A stretch of DNA of 64,000 nucleotides. Source: Omphiscola glabra. Lineage: Eukaryota; Mollusca; Gastropoda; Lymnaeidae. The DNA is taken from NCBI GenBank assembly GCA_964017045.1, contig OZ024802.1, positions 27,530,293 through 27,594,292 on the forward strand, in the 5' to 3' direction. Shown here piece after piece: positions 54,455-64,000 of this stretch; positions within the stretch are counted from its first letter, which is position 1; each line of letters begins with the position of its first letter. The notes under the pieces were generated by a model, which worked only from the letters and a program-made list of their open reading frames with translations, did not search any database and was not told the DNA's origin. Both the position numbers and the translations under genes were made by a program.

Positions 54455-55048
54455 GCAGGAAATATAATAGGACACATTATAGAACATATTAAAAGACATA
54501 TTATACGCCATATTTTAGGACTTATTACTTAATAGAGGACATATTATTGGACTTATCCTAGGACATATTATAGGATCTAGTATAGGACATGTTATAGGAG
54601 ATATTAAAGGATATATTATAGAACGTATCATAGGACATATAGGACGTATATGACTTATTATAGGACATATTGTAGGTCATATTATATGACATATTATTGG
54701 ACATATTATAGAACTTATTATAGGACATATTATAGGACATATTATAGAACTTATTATAGGAAATATTATAGGCCATATTATAGAACTTATTATAGGACAT
54801 ATTATAGGACATATTATAGAACTTATATGAAATATTATAGGACATATTATAGAACTTATTAAAGGACATATCATAGGACATATTATAGGACATATTATAG
54901 AACTTATTAAAAGACATATTATAGGACATATTATAGGACATATTATAGGACATATTATAGAACTTATTATAGGACATATTATAGGACATATTATAGGACA
55001 TATTATAGGACATATTATAGGACATATTATAGGACATATTACAGGACA
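54455..55048. repeat. 12-bp minisatellite (AGGACATATTAT), about 45 copies
   Basis: The unit TATAGGACATAT has GAACTTAT and GTCATAT variants; mixed blocks (two or three AGGACATATTAT, then AGAACTTATTAT) recur. Frames on both strands are artefacts. Confidence 0.95.
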
Positions 55049-55130
55049 TAAATCAATAAATTCAATATGTTTATAAAGTATCTTTTCAATACTTTTGAAA
55101 AATCTACCCAGCAACCGCGTTAGTCTAATG

Positions 55131-55727
55131 CAGGGGTCTCCAAACTTTTTTCACGGCGGGCCGGATAACAAAAAAAAAACAAAAACAAAATATGACGAGC
55201 GTGGGCCGGATAATGATGACGTACAATAATTATAAGCCAGAACGAAATCTCTGGGAGAAAAACGCGAAAAACTAAGTTTATTGTTCCATGTTAGTCATGG
55301 GTGAGTTTCGTGCGATGTACAAAATAAACAAAGACAACCCTCATATTTATTTTCAAAAAAGTTATCAAAGAAGGTGACGTTAGCAAAGAGAGAGTTACAT
55401 CTGACGTAGTGCGCACATATCACACAAAAACCCAGCAAAAAAGGTTAGTGAAATTTATGAAAGTGACATTTGGCTTTTAAGATTTCATCAATGTTTGGTT
55501 TCGAAATGCTGCATTCAATCAAGAGAATTATTTTCAAATGTTTATCAGTCACTCTCGTTTGATGTATTGACTTCACATACTTCATTTGTGAAAATCTCTG
55601 TGTCACAGACATAAGTTGTTCCAAACACTGATGCAATACCAGGCCCGAGGTTCATCAGCTCAGGTTAGTGTGGGTAAACATCCGTTTTTATCAAGCAAAT
55701 TCAAGTACCGTAGTTTGGAGACCCCTG
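55131..55727 (-). mobile_element. hAT element with perfect 8-bp duplication
   Basis: A 597-bp element from CAGGGGTCTCCAAAC to GTTTGGAGACCCCTG, flanked by identical GTCTAATG (55123-55130 and 55728-55735). It is internally deleted; the remaining transposase piece is on the minus strand. The CAGGGGTC ends and the transposase piece place it in the Charlie/ZBED-like hAT group. Confidence 0.92.
55445..55636 (-). pseudogene. hAT transposase C-terminal fragment
   Basis: 63 codons ending in a stop: QRFSQMKYVKSIHQTRVTDK, HLKIILLI and KPNIDEILKAKCHFH. This fits the hAT C-terminal pattern (LFS-x-MK-x-x-KS-x-x-RSRLTDEHL ... I-x-PDI-x-x-L-x-x-x-K) of ZBED5/GTF2IRD2-like transposases. The rest of the transposase is deleted. 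Confidence 0.82.
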
Positions 55728-55735
55728 GTCTAATG

Positions 55736-56460
55736 CGTTGGGTCAATGGTATTTAAAGAGCGCAATTATTACACAACCGAAAATTTCTTTCCTCGCAGTG
55801 AGTTATTACAAAAGTGATGTGAAATTGTACGACCCAATTGTGTAACATGATGCCGTTCTGCAAATCTGAAGACATAGAGATTAAGTTCGTCCAAGACTTT
55901 CTCTGCATGAATAATGGGCGGTATTTTCAAATCTTACCTCAGTATTGACTGTTTTTCAGAATTTCAGAATTAAAAAAAAAAAATTTAATTTCTGCACCCT
56001 TGTTCATAATGTAAACGTGGACAAGGTTTTTGTTCACCTCGCGATACTCACTTGACCAATGAGTGGAATAGACCTGATGGGGAGTCAGTAAAGAAAAATC
56101 CACAATGGAACTTTCCATAACCTTTTCGATTTGACATGTGCACCTTTTTCATGTTTTGCATCTGGCAGCCCTCGTCTTGATCTCGTTGACAGACGAGAAC
56201 GAGGCAGTCGTCCATTGCAGGCACTGTCATTAAAGGATACCTTTCCTTTTTCGTTGTCACAGTCGCCCGTAATGAACAAAACACAGTTTATGGGTGTCAC
56301 CGGACACTTGTCACAGTGAATGATGTGTCACTTGTTTCACCAGCCTGGAGTGCAAGCAGTTAAGTTCTTTGTGGAGATTGGCGAGCCGTCACAAGCGTTC
56401 CTAAAGGCAGCATAATTAAAATAGATTATACAGTGCGAAGATGTCAACGGAATGGTTTTA
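55736..56460. other. No recognised gene
   Basis: Unique-looking sequence. Overlapping short frames at 56048-56319 lie on opposite strands and show no conserved motif. Confidence 0.4.
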
Positions 56461-56464
56461 CCTT

Positions 56465-56765
56465 TTGTGAACGGGTTCTGACCTCAAGTTAAATACATCT
56501 TCCATTAATACAAAGGTTAAAAGAGGTTGGCGGGCTCTGATCTCAAGCTATAATATATACATCTTCCATTAATACAAAGGTTAAAAGAGGTTGGCGAGCT
56601 CTGATCTCAAGCTATAATAGATACATCTTCCATTAATACAAAGGTTAAAAGAGGTGGGCGGGCTCTGATCTCAAGCTATAATAGATACATCTTCCATTAA
56701 TACAAAGGTTAAAAGAGGTTGGCGGGCTCTGATCTCAAGCTAGATACATCTTCCATTAATACAAT
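56465..56765. repeat. 64-bp tandem repeat, 5 copies
   Basis: The unit includes AAAGGTTAAAAGAGGTTGGC, GGGCTCTGATCTCAAGCTAT and ATACATCTTCCATTAATAC; the period of 64 was measured between 56511 and 56575. Confidence 0.95.
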
Positions 56766-56879
56766 CGTTACGTTTCTAAAAAATAACGGCAACCTTCACC
56801 TAACATCTCCTGAAACCCCCCGCCCCATAACCCAACTGATAACATGACTGCCACCCCATTGGTCAGCCTCATAATTCAT

Positions 56880-57975
56880 ATCCCATCCCCTACGCACAGC
56901 TGCTAACATCTATCCCATCCCCTACGCCCAACTGCTAACATCTATCACACCCCCTACGCCCAACTGCTAACATCTATCCCATCCCCTACGCCCAACTGCT
57001 AACATCTATCACATCCCCTACGCCCAACTGCTAACATCTATCACATCCCCTACGCCCAACTGCTAACATCTATCCCATCCCCTACGCCCAACTGTTAACA
57101 TCTATCCCATCCCCTACGCCCAACTGTTAACATCTATCCCATCCCCTACGCCCAACTGCTAACATCTATCCCATCCCCTACGCCCAACTGTTAACATCTA
57201 TCCCATCCCCTACGCCCAACTGTTAACATCTATCCCATCCCCTACGCCCAACTGCTAACATCTATCCCATCCCCTACGCCCAACTGTTAACATCTATCCC
57301 ATCCCCTACGCCCAACTGCTAACATCTATCCCATCCCCTACGCCCAACTGTTAACATCTATCACATCCCCTACGCCCAACTGCTAACATCTATCCCATCC
57401 CCTACGCCCAACTGCTAACATCTATCACATCCCCTACGCCCAACTGCTAACATCTATCCCATCCCCTACGCCCAACTGCTAACATCTATCCCATCCCCTA
57501 CGCCCAACTGTTAACATCTATCCCATCCCCTACGCCCAACTGTTAACATCTATCCCATCCCCTACGCCCAACTGCTAACATCTATCCCATCCCCTACGCC
57601 CAACTGTTAACATCTATCCCATCCCCTACGCCCAACTGCTAACATCTATCCCATCCCCTACGCCCAACTGCTAACATCTATCCCATCCCCTACGCCCAAC
57701 TGTTAACATCTATCCCATCCCCTACGCCCAACTGCTAACATCTATCCCATCCCCTACGCACAACTGCTAACATCTATCCCATCCCCTACGCCCAACTGCT
57801 AACATCTATCACATCCCCTACGCCCAACTGCTAACATCTATCCCATCCCCTACGCCCAACTGCTAACATCTATCCCATCCCCTACGCCCAACTGCTAACA
57901 TCTATCCCATCCCCTACGCCCAACTGCTAACATCTATCCCACCCCCTACGCCCAACTGCTAACATCTATCCCACC
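56880..57975. repeat. 32-bp minisatellite, about 34 copies
   Basis: The unit CCCCTACGCCCAACTGCTAA plus CATCTATCCCAT; the period is 32. Only a few sites vary (CTGCTAA/CTGTTAA, TCCCAT/TCACAT), so expansion is recent. The plus strand is pyrimidine-rich. Confidence 0.96.
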
Positions 57976-58111
57976 CCACCGTCCAATTGCTTTCACTTAA
58001 GTACCTAATTATTGGCGATCTTGTGTAGTCGTCTAAACGTGATTTCACATTGGGATTTAGGCTCTTAGCAAACCCTCACATGCAACTATGTTCGGATATG
58101 TCCTCATACTA

Positions 58112-58309
58112 CAGCTGCTCTCAGCCTGTGGGTCACGACCCCTTTGGGGGGTCGCACGACCCTTTCCCAGGGATCGCCTAAGACCATCTGAAAATGCATA
58201 TACTCTACAGTTATGAAGTAGAAACAAAAATAATTTTGTGGCTAGGGGTCGTCACATCATGAAGAACTGTATTAAAGGGTCGCGGCATTAGGAAGGTCGA
58301 GAACCACTG
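58112..58309 (-). mobile_element. SPIN-like hAT MITE, copy 3 (inverted)
   Basis: A 198-bp element in the opposite orientation to copies 1 and 2: CAGCTGCTCTCAGCCTGTGG, GTCACGACCCCTTTGGGG, then TCGCCTAAGACCATCTGAAA, AACAAAAATAATTTTGTGG, and the end GTCGAGAACCACTG. The flanks TCATACTA (58104-58111) and TCATAATA (58310-58317) match at 7 of 8, a convincing hAT duplication. Confidence 0.9.
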
Positions 58310-58329
58310 TCATAATAGGTCTCGAAGAA

Positions 58330-58400
58330 GGAGTCCTCAAAATAAAGGCCAGCGGGCCACGTCCGGCCCTCTAGGGGTCCTTAAACTGACCTACCTGGCC
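58330..58400. mobile_element. Possible hAT end fragment
   Basis: GCCAGCGGGCCACGTCCGGC and CCTCTAGGGGTCC resemble the sub-terminal region of CAGGGGTC-type hAT elements. No ends are intact. Confidence 0.3.
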
Positions 58401-58544
58401 ACTGTAAATGTACCTGGCTAGCAGCGACACACATGGAACCGGACAATGATCAACTCGTTAGCCTTACTTCCTTTCGAAACACAATTAGTTCGTGTTGGAT
58501 AGATTTGCATTCATTTTTAATATGTTATTGGGTTTTCAAGATTT

Positions 58545-58680
58545 TTCCACTACAAATGAGATATGTGTAGTGTGCATAGAATTGAGATATGTGCAGAGTA
58601 TTGAGATATGTGCATTGTGCTTAGGATTGAGATACGTGCAGTGTGCATAGAACTTAGATATGTAAAGTATGCATGGAATT
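58545..58680. repeat. About 26-bp degenerate repeat, 4-5 copies
   Basis: GAGATATGTGCAGTGTGCAT with TAGAATT, with deletions between copies. Confidence 0.75.
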
Positions 58681-60088
58681 CGTTCGTATTTGTTCAAAGA
58701 GAATGTTTGATAGCCCATTTAGAGTCTTTGACATCATAATTTGGTCGTACATAGCTGGAATTCTAGAAATCTTGCAATACTTTATTAAAACTCTCTAGAT
58801 TTACATCTCAAGGCAAAAAAATGTATTTTCAGCAAAACGATTATTATCCCCCCCCCCCCCACCAAAAGCCGAAAACCGATTAATGGCCGACTATGATGAT
58901 TACCGATTATCTGCCGAGTACTGTGCTGTGTGCATGTCTACTATTCATGAGCGGAACTAACAAAGTATGTCCAACATGTTCTCGTTTATTAAGAAGCTTA
59001 GTCTTTCAAAATCATATTTTTTTTCTATGGATAAACTTTACACTACAACCCCCATGACCTCCATGACCCCGAGACTCCCTTGTTAACAGATTTCGTTTGG
59101 CCCACAGATGGCAGCATCGGGATGATAGAAATCTGGAACAGTTTTCGGAAACAAAGAGCAAAGTTCCGGTTGTCTCAAATTGTGTCCAGGTGTGAGTGGA
59201 GAGGCCAGCCGCTATCACCTCGATTTTAATAGTTGTGTGAGTGTGTATGTGTTTTTGTGTGTGTGTGTGCGTGTGGAGGCGGGGTGTTGAATTTGTGTAT
59301 GCGTGTGTGTGTTCGCGCATGTGTAGATGTCTGTGTTTTGGGATTAGGGTAGTGGTTTGGAGTGATAGACATTAAGGAGTTTGTAAGATCAAAATTGGTT
59401 TGGGGGGGGGGGGGCGGGGATGGAGAGAGAGGGAGAGCGAGAGAGAGAGGGGGGAGAAAGAAATAGAGAGATAGAAAGAGAATTATCTGAGGGTCTGTTA
59501 GTTAAACATAGTATTTGTTTGTATGGCCCGGCTCTCAGTCACGCCAACGTGCTCAGTCACGCCAACATTACACCGACCTTGCTCCTACTACATCAGATTA
59601 TGGCTGTGAAATAAGAGTCACATGCGGTACAGGCCAGTCAGTAAGGGAGATCCCGTCTTCCTTCCTCGTCCAAACAGTCAATTATAGCTACAGAGGGGGC
59701 GGGGAGCCGGATGGAATGGGGTGTGGGGCGTTGGTGGCGGCAAGGGAAATTTATTTGATGAAACAGTCAATAAAAAAATTTTTAAGAGATTTTTTTTTTT
59801 GCCGAGTCACTCACTCTACTGGGAATTAAAAGAATTTAAGAAAAAGAAAAAAAAGAGAGAGAAATTTTCCTTTTCATCATTGGTCTTAAAATCTTTTAGT
59901 CCAGTGGTTCTCAAGGTGTTTTGATATTCGGCCCCCTTTCTGTATCAACGTTGTCCGAGGTTGTCCTAAATCGATAGCTTTTTCTATGCAGTAACACAAA
60001 ATACCGATACTATTGATTGAAAATTCCCAGTACAATGGCTAAATTTAGTTCTTGTATTTCGCGCCTTTTACTCGGGTGTGGAGCGTAT
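58681..60088. other. No recognised gene; simple repeats
   Basis: GT-rich tract (59232-59330) and GA-rich tract (59428-59480). CAGTGGTTCTCAAGGTG at 59902 may be a truncated hAT end. No coding sequence is supported. Confidence 0.45.
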
Positions 60089-60361
60089 CCGGAAATTTGA
60101 TCGAAAGAAATTTCGTCGACGGAAAATTGATCGACGGAAATTTGATCGAATCGTTTTTTTAGTTTATACGTTAAAATTTTGCGTCAAATTTCTTTATGAA
60201 CGCATTATTTTGTTTTATTATATAGTATAGTGCGTTCAAAAAGAAATTTGACGAACATTTTAACGTCTGAACTGAAATAAAGATTCGACCAAATTTCCGT
60301 TCGATCAAATTACCGTCGATCAATTTTCCGTCGATGAAATTTCTTTCGATCAACTTTCCGG
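60089..60361. mobile_element. Foldback MITE, copy 4
   Basis: A 273-bp, full-length palindromic element, CCGGAAATTTGATCGAAAG to CTTTCGATCAACTTTCCGG. It is nearly identical to the copy at 2043-2331, including the asymmetric centre TTATATAGTATAGTGCG. The outer bases GTAT and TAAC are shared by both copies and may belong to the ends. Confidence 0.88.
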
Positions 60362-61010
60362 TAACCGGGTGTGGAGGCTTATGAAAGCGGCGGTGTTACA
60401 GCTAGGCAATTTACAGGCATGCGCCAGGTCGGCAAGATGCCGAGTTCTATCACATTTAATAGAAAAAGGAAATAACATTGTGATATTTTTCCTTAACATT
60501 TCAAGGCCGCCCTTTAAAAAAAAAAAAAGAGCTCCCCGGGGAGCCACGGTGCCCACTCTGGGAACAATTGTTTGAGTCTGCAAGATGTCTTTGTTGATTT
60601 CTTTTTTTCGTGCTTTTTTGTAGTGCTTTGAAAAAAAAAAAAGGTTGGGAGTGGGGTTGGGGGTGAAGGGTAAGTTTAAAAATAATATAGAAGAAGAAAA
60701 AAAAGTCTGTGTCTTTAAAAGTAACAAGGTTTTAATGCGAATTTGTGGATATGTGTAGTGTCTTAGCTAGGGTTAGTGACACCCGCCCTAATGTTAGTGA
60801 CACCCCCACCCCCAACACGAAAAACTCAGCAAATGTCCGAAAGCGCATTCCCTTAATATATAGTGAACTAAAGTGCCGCACGGTTTGGGGGGAAAGGGGG
60901 GGGGCGTTCCCGCTCCCCTCAGCCTCAACTTCCTTCGATACTGGACATATGTCAACACAATGGGGAGACAATCAGGGGTTGCGAAACAAGTACTCTAAGA
61001 ACAGAGTACC
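60362..61010. other. No recognised gene
   Basis: A-runs at 60516-60527 and 60631-60642, and a short direct repeat of GTTAGTGACACCC (about 60772 and 60793). Opposing short frames have no motif. Confidence 0.45.
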
Positions 61011-61017
61011 ATGTTAG

Positions 61018-61068
61018 GATTTATATATATATATATATCATCCTAACTTATATATATATATATATAAG
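61018..61068. repeat. (TA)n inverted repeat
   Basis: AGGATTTATATATATATATA, then TCATCCTAACTTATATATAT: two TA tracts with flanking AGGAT/ATCCT, able to form a hairpin. Confidence 0.7.
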
Positions 61069-61184
61069 TCTTCATTAACGATCTACTTTATGTAATAAGT
61101 ACCAAATTTTATGTTTCCCAATGTCTAACGTTCCTTTTAGCATTTAATGAAAAAAATGTATTTTATCCCCTTATAGAATTTCTG

Positions 61185-61550
61185 GTAATTGCACGCTACT
61201 GGTACCTCGCATTTTACTATGGCCGCCATCTTGGTTGAGACGAAACTATCCCTCACCCTAACCTGAACCCTAAATCTATCCCTCACCCTAACCTGAACCC
61301 TAAATCTATCCCTCACCCTAACCTGAACCCTAAATATATCCCTCACCCAAACCTGAACCCTAAATCTATCCCTCACCTAACCTGAACCCTAAATCTATCC
61401 CTAACCTGAACACTAAATCTATCCCTCACCCTAACCTGAACCCTAATAATTACTAGAACCACAATTCTCAAAACATAAACAAAGGGCAGTGACTCACAAT
61501 AAACACGCAAATGAAATCGAGGGACCACATATAGGGAATTAGCCGAATTT
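61185..61550 (+). mobile_element. Dispersed repeat family C, long copy with expanded core
   Basis: GGTAATTGCACGCTACTGGT near the left end and AACATAAACAAAGGGCAGTG near the right end match the copy at 29826-29943 (reverse strand). Between them the CCCTAACCTGAACCCTAAAT motif, single at 29.9 kb, is repeated about seven times, and a GGCCGCCATCTTGGTTG segment is added. Confidence 0.65.
61243..61445. repeat. 30-bp minisatellite with CCCTAA motif, about 7 copies
   Basis: The unit AACCTGAACCCTAAATCTAT plus CCCTCACCCT includes CCCTAA once or twice per unit. One more copy lies at 61965-62000. It is not a true telomeric (CCCTAA)n tract. Confidence 0.9.
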
Positions 61551-61809
61551 CTTTCTACCTAATATGTCACAGATGAGATGGTCGTATGAAGTATGGCCCG
61601 TGGCGTGCCAAGTAGTGTTGGTTAATGCGCGGCTGCTCCTCTCTGTGATAGTTCAGTATCCAGACGTTGAGGAATATAACGAAGACAACACAGGCGTCAA
61701 TGAATGACTAAGAAATTAATCCTTAACAATTATAAACAAGATAATGTATCGATAGACTAAATATAGTCTGGTAATGTTTCGGTAAATGTTGAGAGATCTA
61801 TCCGCGTCT

Positions 61810-61897
61810 TTCACCATGGCCGCCATCTTGGTTGCCCCGACCCGCGAACTTTTACGTGTTCACGGGTCGGGACAACCAAGATGGCGGCCGTGGAAAA
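61810..61897. repeat. Palindrome with two YY1-type motifs
   Basis: The left arm (to 61849) holds GGCCGCCATCTTGGTTG and CCCGACCCGCGAAC; the right arm (from 61858) holds GTTCACGGGTCGGGACAACC and AAGATGGCGGCC. The loop is about 8 bp. AAGATGGCGGC is the YY1 core in each arm, pointing head to head. Confidence 0.8.
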
Positions 61898-62009
61898 ATA
61901 AAATAACTCATGTTTTTGCTAAAATTACGAATAAAAAGTTTTTAAAAATTAAAAAATGATCTAAATCTATCCCTCACCCTAACCTGAACCCTAAATTCCT
62001 CCCTAACAT

Positions 62010-62265
62010 GGTTTTGACCCTCTCCTAACAGGGTTTTGACCCTCTCCCTAACAGGGCTTTGACCCTCTCCCTAACAGGGTTTTGACCCTCTCCCTAACAG
62101 GGTTTTGACCCTCTCCCTAACAGGGTTTTGACCCTCTCCCTAACAGGATTTTGACCCTCTCCCTAACAGGGTTTTGACCCTCTCCCTAACAGGGTTTTGA
62201 CCCTCTCTCTAACAGGGTTTTGACCCTCTCCCTAACAGGGTTTTGACCCTATCGGAACCAGCGTT
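62010..62265. repeat. 23-bp minisatellite, about 11 copies
   Basis: The unit CCCTCTCCCTAACAGGGTTT plus TGA has few changes. Each unit has a short inverted repeat CCCT...AGGG. It begins just after a stray copy of the family C CCCTAA motif. Confidence 0.95.
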
Positions 62266-63296
62266 TTGACACTCTCTTTAGCCTAACGTGGCGCTGGGTT
62301 TTGACCCTGAAAAGTAGGAAAATTATAAAAAAAACATAGAAAATGGCCAAAATTAATTATAAAATAAAGAAATAATGAAAACCCAACTTACATTTTCCTG
62401 GAATACACTTTTACACACTTTATTTCAGGTTCCAACGAAAAGAATATCCAAAAATTAATGAAACACGGCGTGGTCAACCTCTAAGATTATCTTAAAAAAT
62501 GGCGCCGCTTGGCGGCGCTTATTAACATATTTAATAGGCCAACCAATGAAATTTTAAAAATTATAATTAATCAACCAATAAAAATTTGCCAAAAATTTGC
62601 CACCGTCATATTAATGAAAATGTAACTCTATTTAAAAAAATATTAAAAAAATAAGGGGAGTGAATCCACGCAAATGACGTCACGGATAATAAATGTAACA
62701 TCAGCCAATGTTTCTTTCCAACCGTTAGCATCCATTGATCTTCAACCTCTCTAAACTCTCCACAACATTCCCCACTTCCCGCCCAGAAATCGCACCCCCA
62801 GCTCATTTATCATTAAATAAATGTGGTGCTACATTATGGGGAAGTCCCGAACAAAACAGATACAAATCATATGGATAAACAATGGAGCGCCGCTGTGCAA
62901 CCCTAACCCAGTCATTTGTGACATACTACCCCCATCGAGTTTGCATGCAGCGTCATCACATGTGACCCTCTCGTTCCACTAGGTCACGTCTGCCCCAGTG
63001 CTGAACTGTGCACAGGCGCAAATGAGTTACCGACGAAGAGTGTAAGTGATCAGGATTATCGGATAGTTTGATTGTGCAACACAGAATTGTGTCGCATTAG
63101 TTACTATGCACGAGCTTATTGTAAGCTGTTCGAAAGAAGCCACGAATGATTCTTGTGTCAGGTTACTTTAGAGATTATAATTTCAATACTAAAAAGTGGA
63201 AAATAAATTAAACAAGCCCTTTAAAAAAACAAAAGATTTTCGTAAAAAAATCCTTTAAACGCTGTTAAAGAAATTATATTATTTTATATTCATTTA
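62266..63296. other. No recognised gene
   Basis: Contains a short palindrome GGCGCCGCTTGGCGGCGC (62502-62519) and a single TGACGTCA (62676-62683). Reading frames are short. A distal promoter cannot be excluded but nothing specific supports one. Confidence 0.4.
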
Positions 63297-63440
63297 ATAA
63301 TGTCCCACCTGCTTTTACACCAACTATTTCAGAAAAACGGAAGAGAATCTTACGCACCAAAAGCACCTGCGATAAAGAAAAAAAAAAGAAACTCATTAGC
63401 GACGTTATCGGGATTTTCATTCATATTTCCTCCACCTTCC
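63297..63440 (+). repeat. Dispersed repeat family A, diverged copy 5
   Basis: GTCCCACCTGCTTTTACACC, CTTACGCACCAAAAGCACCT and GACGTTATCGGGATTTTCAT align in order with family A copies (GTCCCAACCACTTTTAAACC, TTACGCACCAAACGCAG, AGTTATCGGGAATT). The 122-codon frame starting here is therefore repeat-derived. Confidence 0.65.
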
Positions 63441-64000
63441 ATTCGAAAAACAGGAGAAACAGATTTTTTTTTGGGTTGCTGGTGGGTGGCGATGAAAATT
63501 AAATATAATGTGGTGTCGTCGGCAACGAGTCTTTGTTCCAAGTCTCAGCTCAATAGGTTGACGGGAAGTGGGTCAGTTAACCGTCCGAAGATTGTGCCAT
63601 CCATCACACACGAACAAAAGAGAGTTTTTAAATGTACTAAAAATAGAAAAGAAGTAAAGAATTTCTAAAAATGCATTACACAAAGAAAGTGGGTGCAGAA
63701 AATATTTTACAAAATGTAATCAAAATAAAATATACTTAAGTTTCTTCTACATTGAACTGGAAACCTTTAGCGTCGCAGAGAGCATTTCTGGACGTCTGCA
63801 CAGGTCTTCTTTGCGTCATGCGTTTAAAGGAACTTTAATATTATTTTCAAATTTTAGTGCTTTCAAATACTTAAAAAAATAAAATAAAATAAAATAGTTT
63901 TTAAAAAAAAATATTTAAAATATTTTAATTTAAAAAAAATAAAAAAAATTAAAATGCTTGTTACATGGTGTAGGAGCAAGAAGACCTAGTCGAGAAATTT
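63441..64000. other. No recognised gene; AT-rich end
   Basis: AT-rich, with (TAAAA)n near 63880-63895 and A-runs. Nothing else was recognised. Confidence 0.5.

Noticed and set aside
54558..55114. 145- and 163-codon frames
   Set aside because: 12-bp array translation.
56048..56319. Overlapping 60-78-codon frames on both strands
   Set aside because: No motif, no consistent splice signals, and opposite-strand overlap; not supportable as exons.
63300..63668. 122-codon plus-strand frame
   Set aside because: Its first part aligns with dispersed repeat family A, so it is repeat-derived, not a gene.

Overview
The window looks like nuclear DNA from an animal, most likely a mollusc and plausibly a heterobranch gastropod. 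The reasons are: genes split by GT-AG introns; a nuclear receptor; several LINE, hAT, Penelope-like and Ty3/gypsy fossils; SPIN-like hAT elements (a family known from the snail Lymnaea); and a very high minisatellite load. About 40 separate tandem arrays cover roughly a quarter of the sequence. The species assignment is inference; the eukaryotic nature is clear.

Two host genes can be supported, both on the plus strand. The first (5384-18245) is a complete-looking nuclear receptor of nine coding exons, about 665 residues. It has a two-zinc-finger DNA-binding domain with P-box CEACKG, a long low-complexity hinge, and a ligand-binding domain ending in an AF-2 helix; all exon phases join without a frame break. 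Its second intron holds a 5.2 kb, nearly homogeneous 45-bp satellite (about 116 copies), and a truncated LINE ends about 18 bp before one acceptor. The second gene is seen only as its last two exons (47138-48430), which encode a trypsin-fold (PA clan) protease domain with a recognisable H-D-S triad.

Region by region: 0-5.4 kb is minisatellites, two foldback MITEs and Penelope/hAT scraps. 5.4-18.3 kb is the receptor gene. 18.3-41.8 kb is gene-poor, with MITEs, LINE tails, a 1.2 kb hAT fossil nested in an older repeat, and many arrays. 41.9-46.8 kb is a Ty3/gypsy-type LTR element with gag-protease and RT-RNase H frames but no integrase, flanked by a 5-bp target duplication. 47.1-48.4 kb is the protease gene end. 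48.4-64 kb is again repeats: two more SPIN-like elements, a hAT fossil with a perfect 8-bp duplication, an array of about 20 CRE-like TGACGTCA sites, a 32-bp array over 1 kb, another foldback copy and a YY1-motif palindrome. Nearly all other long reading frames come from tandem repeats whose period is a multiple of three and should not be read as genes.
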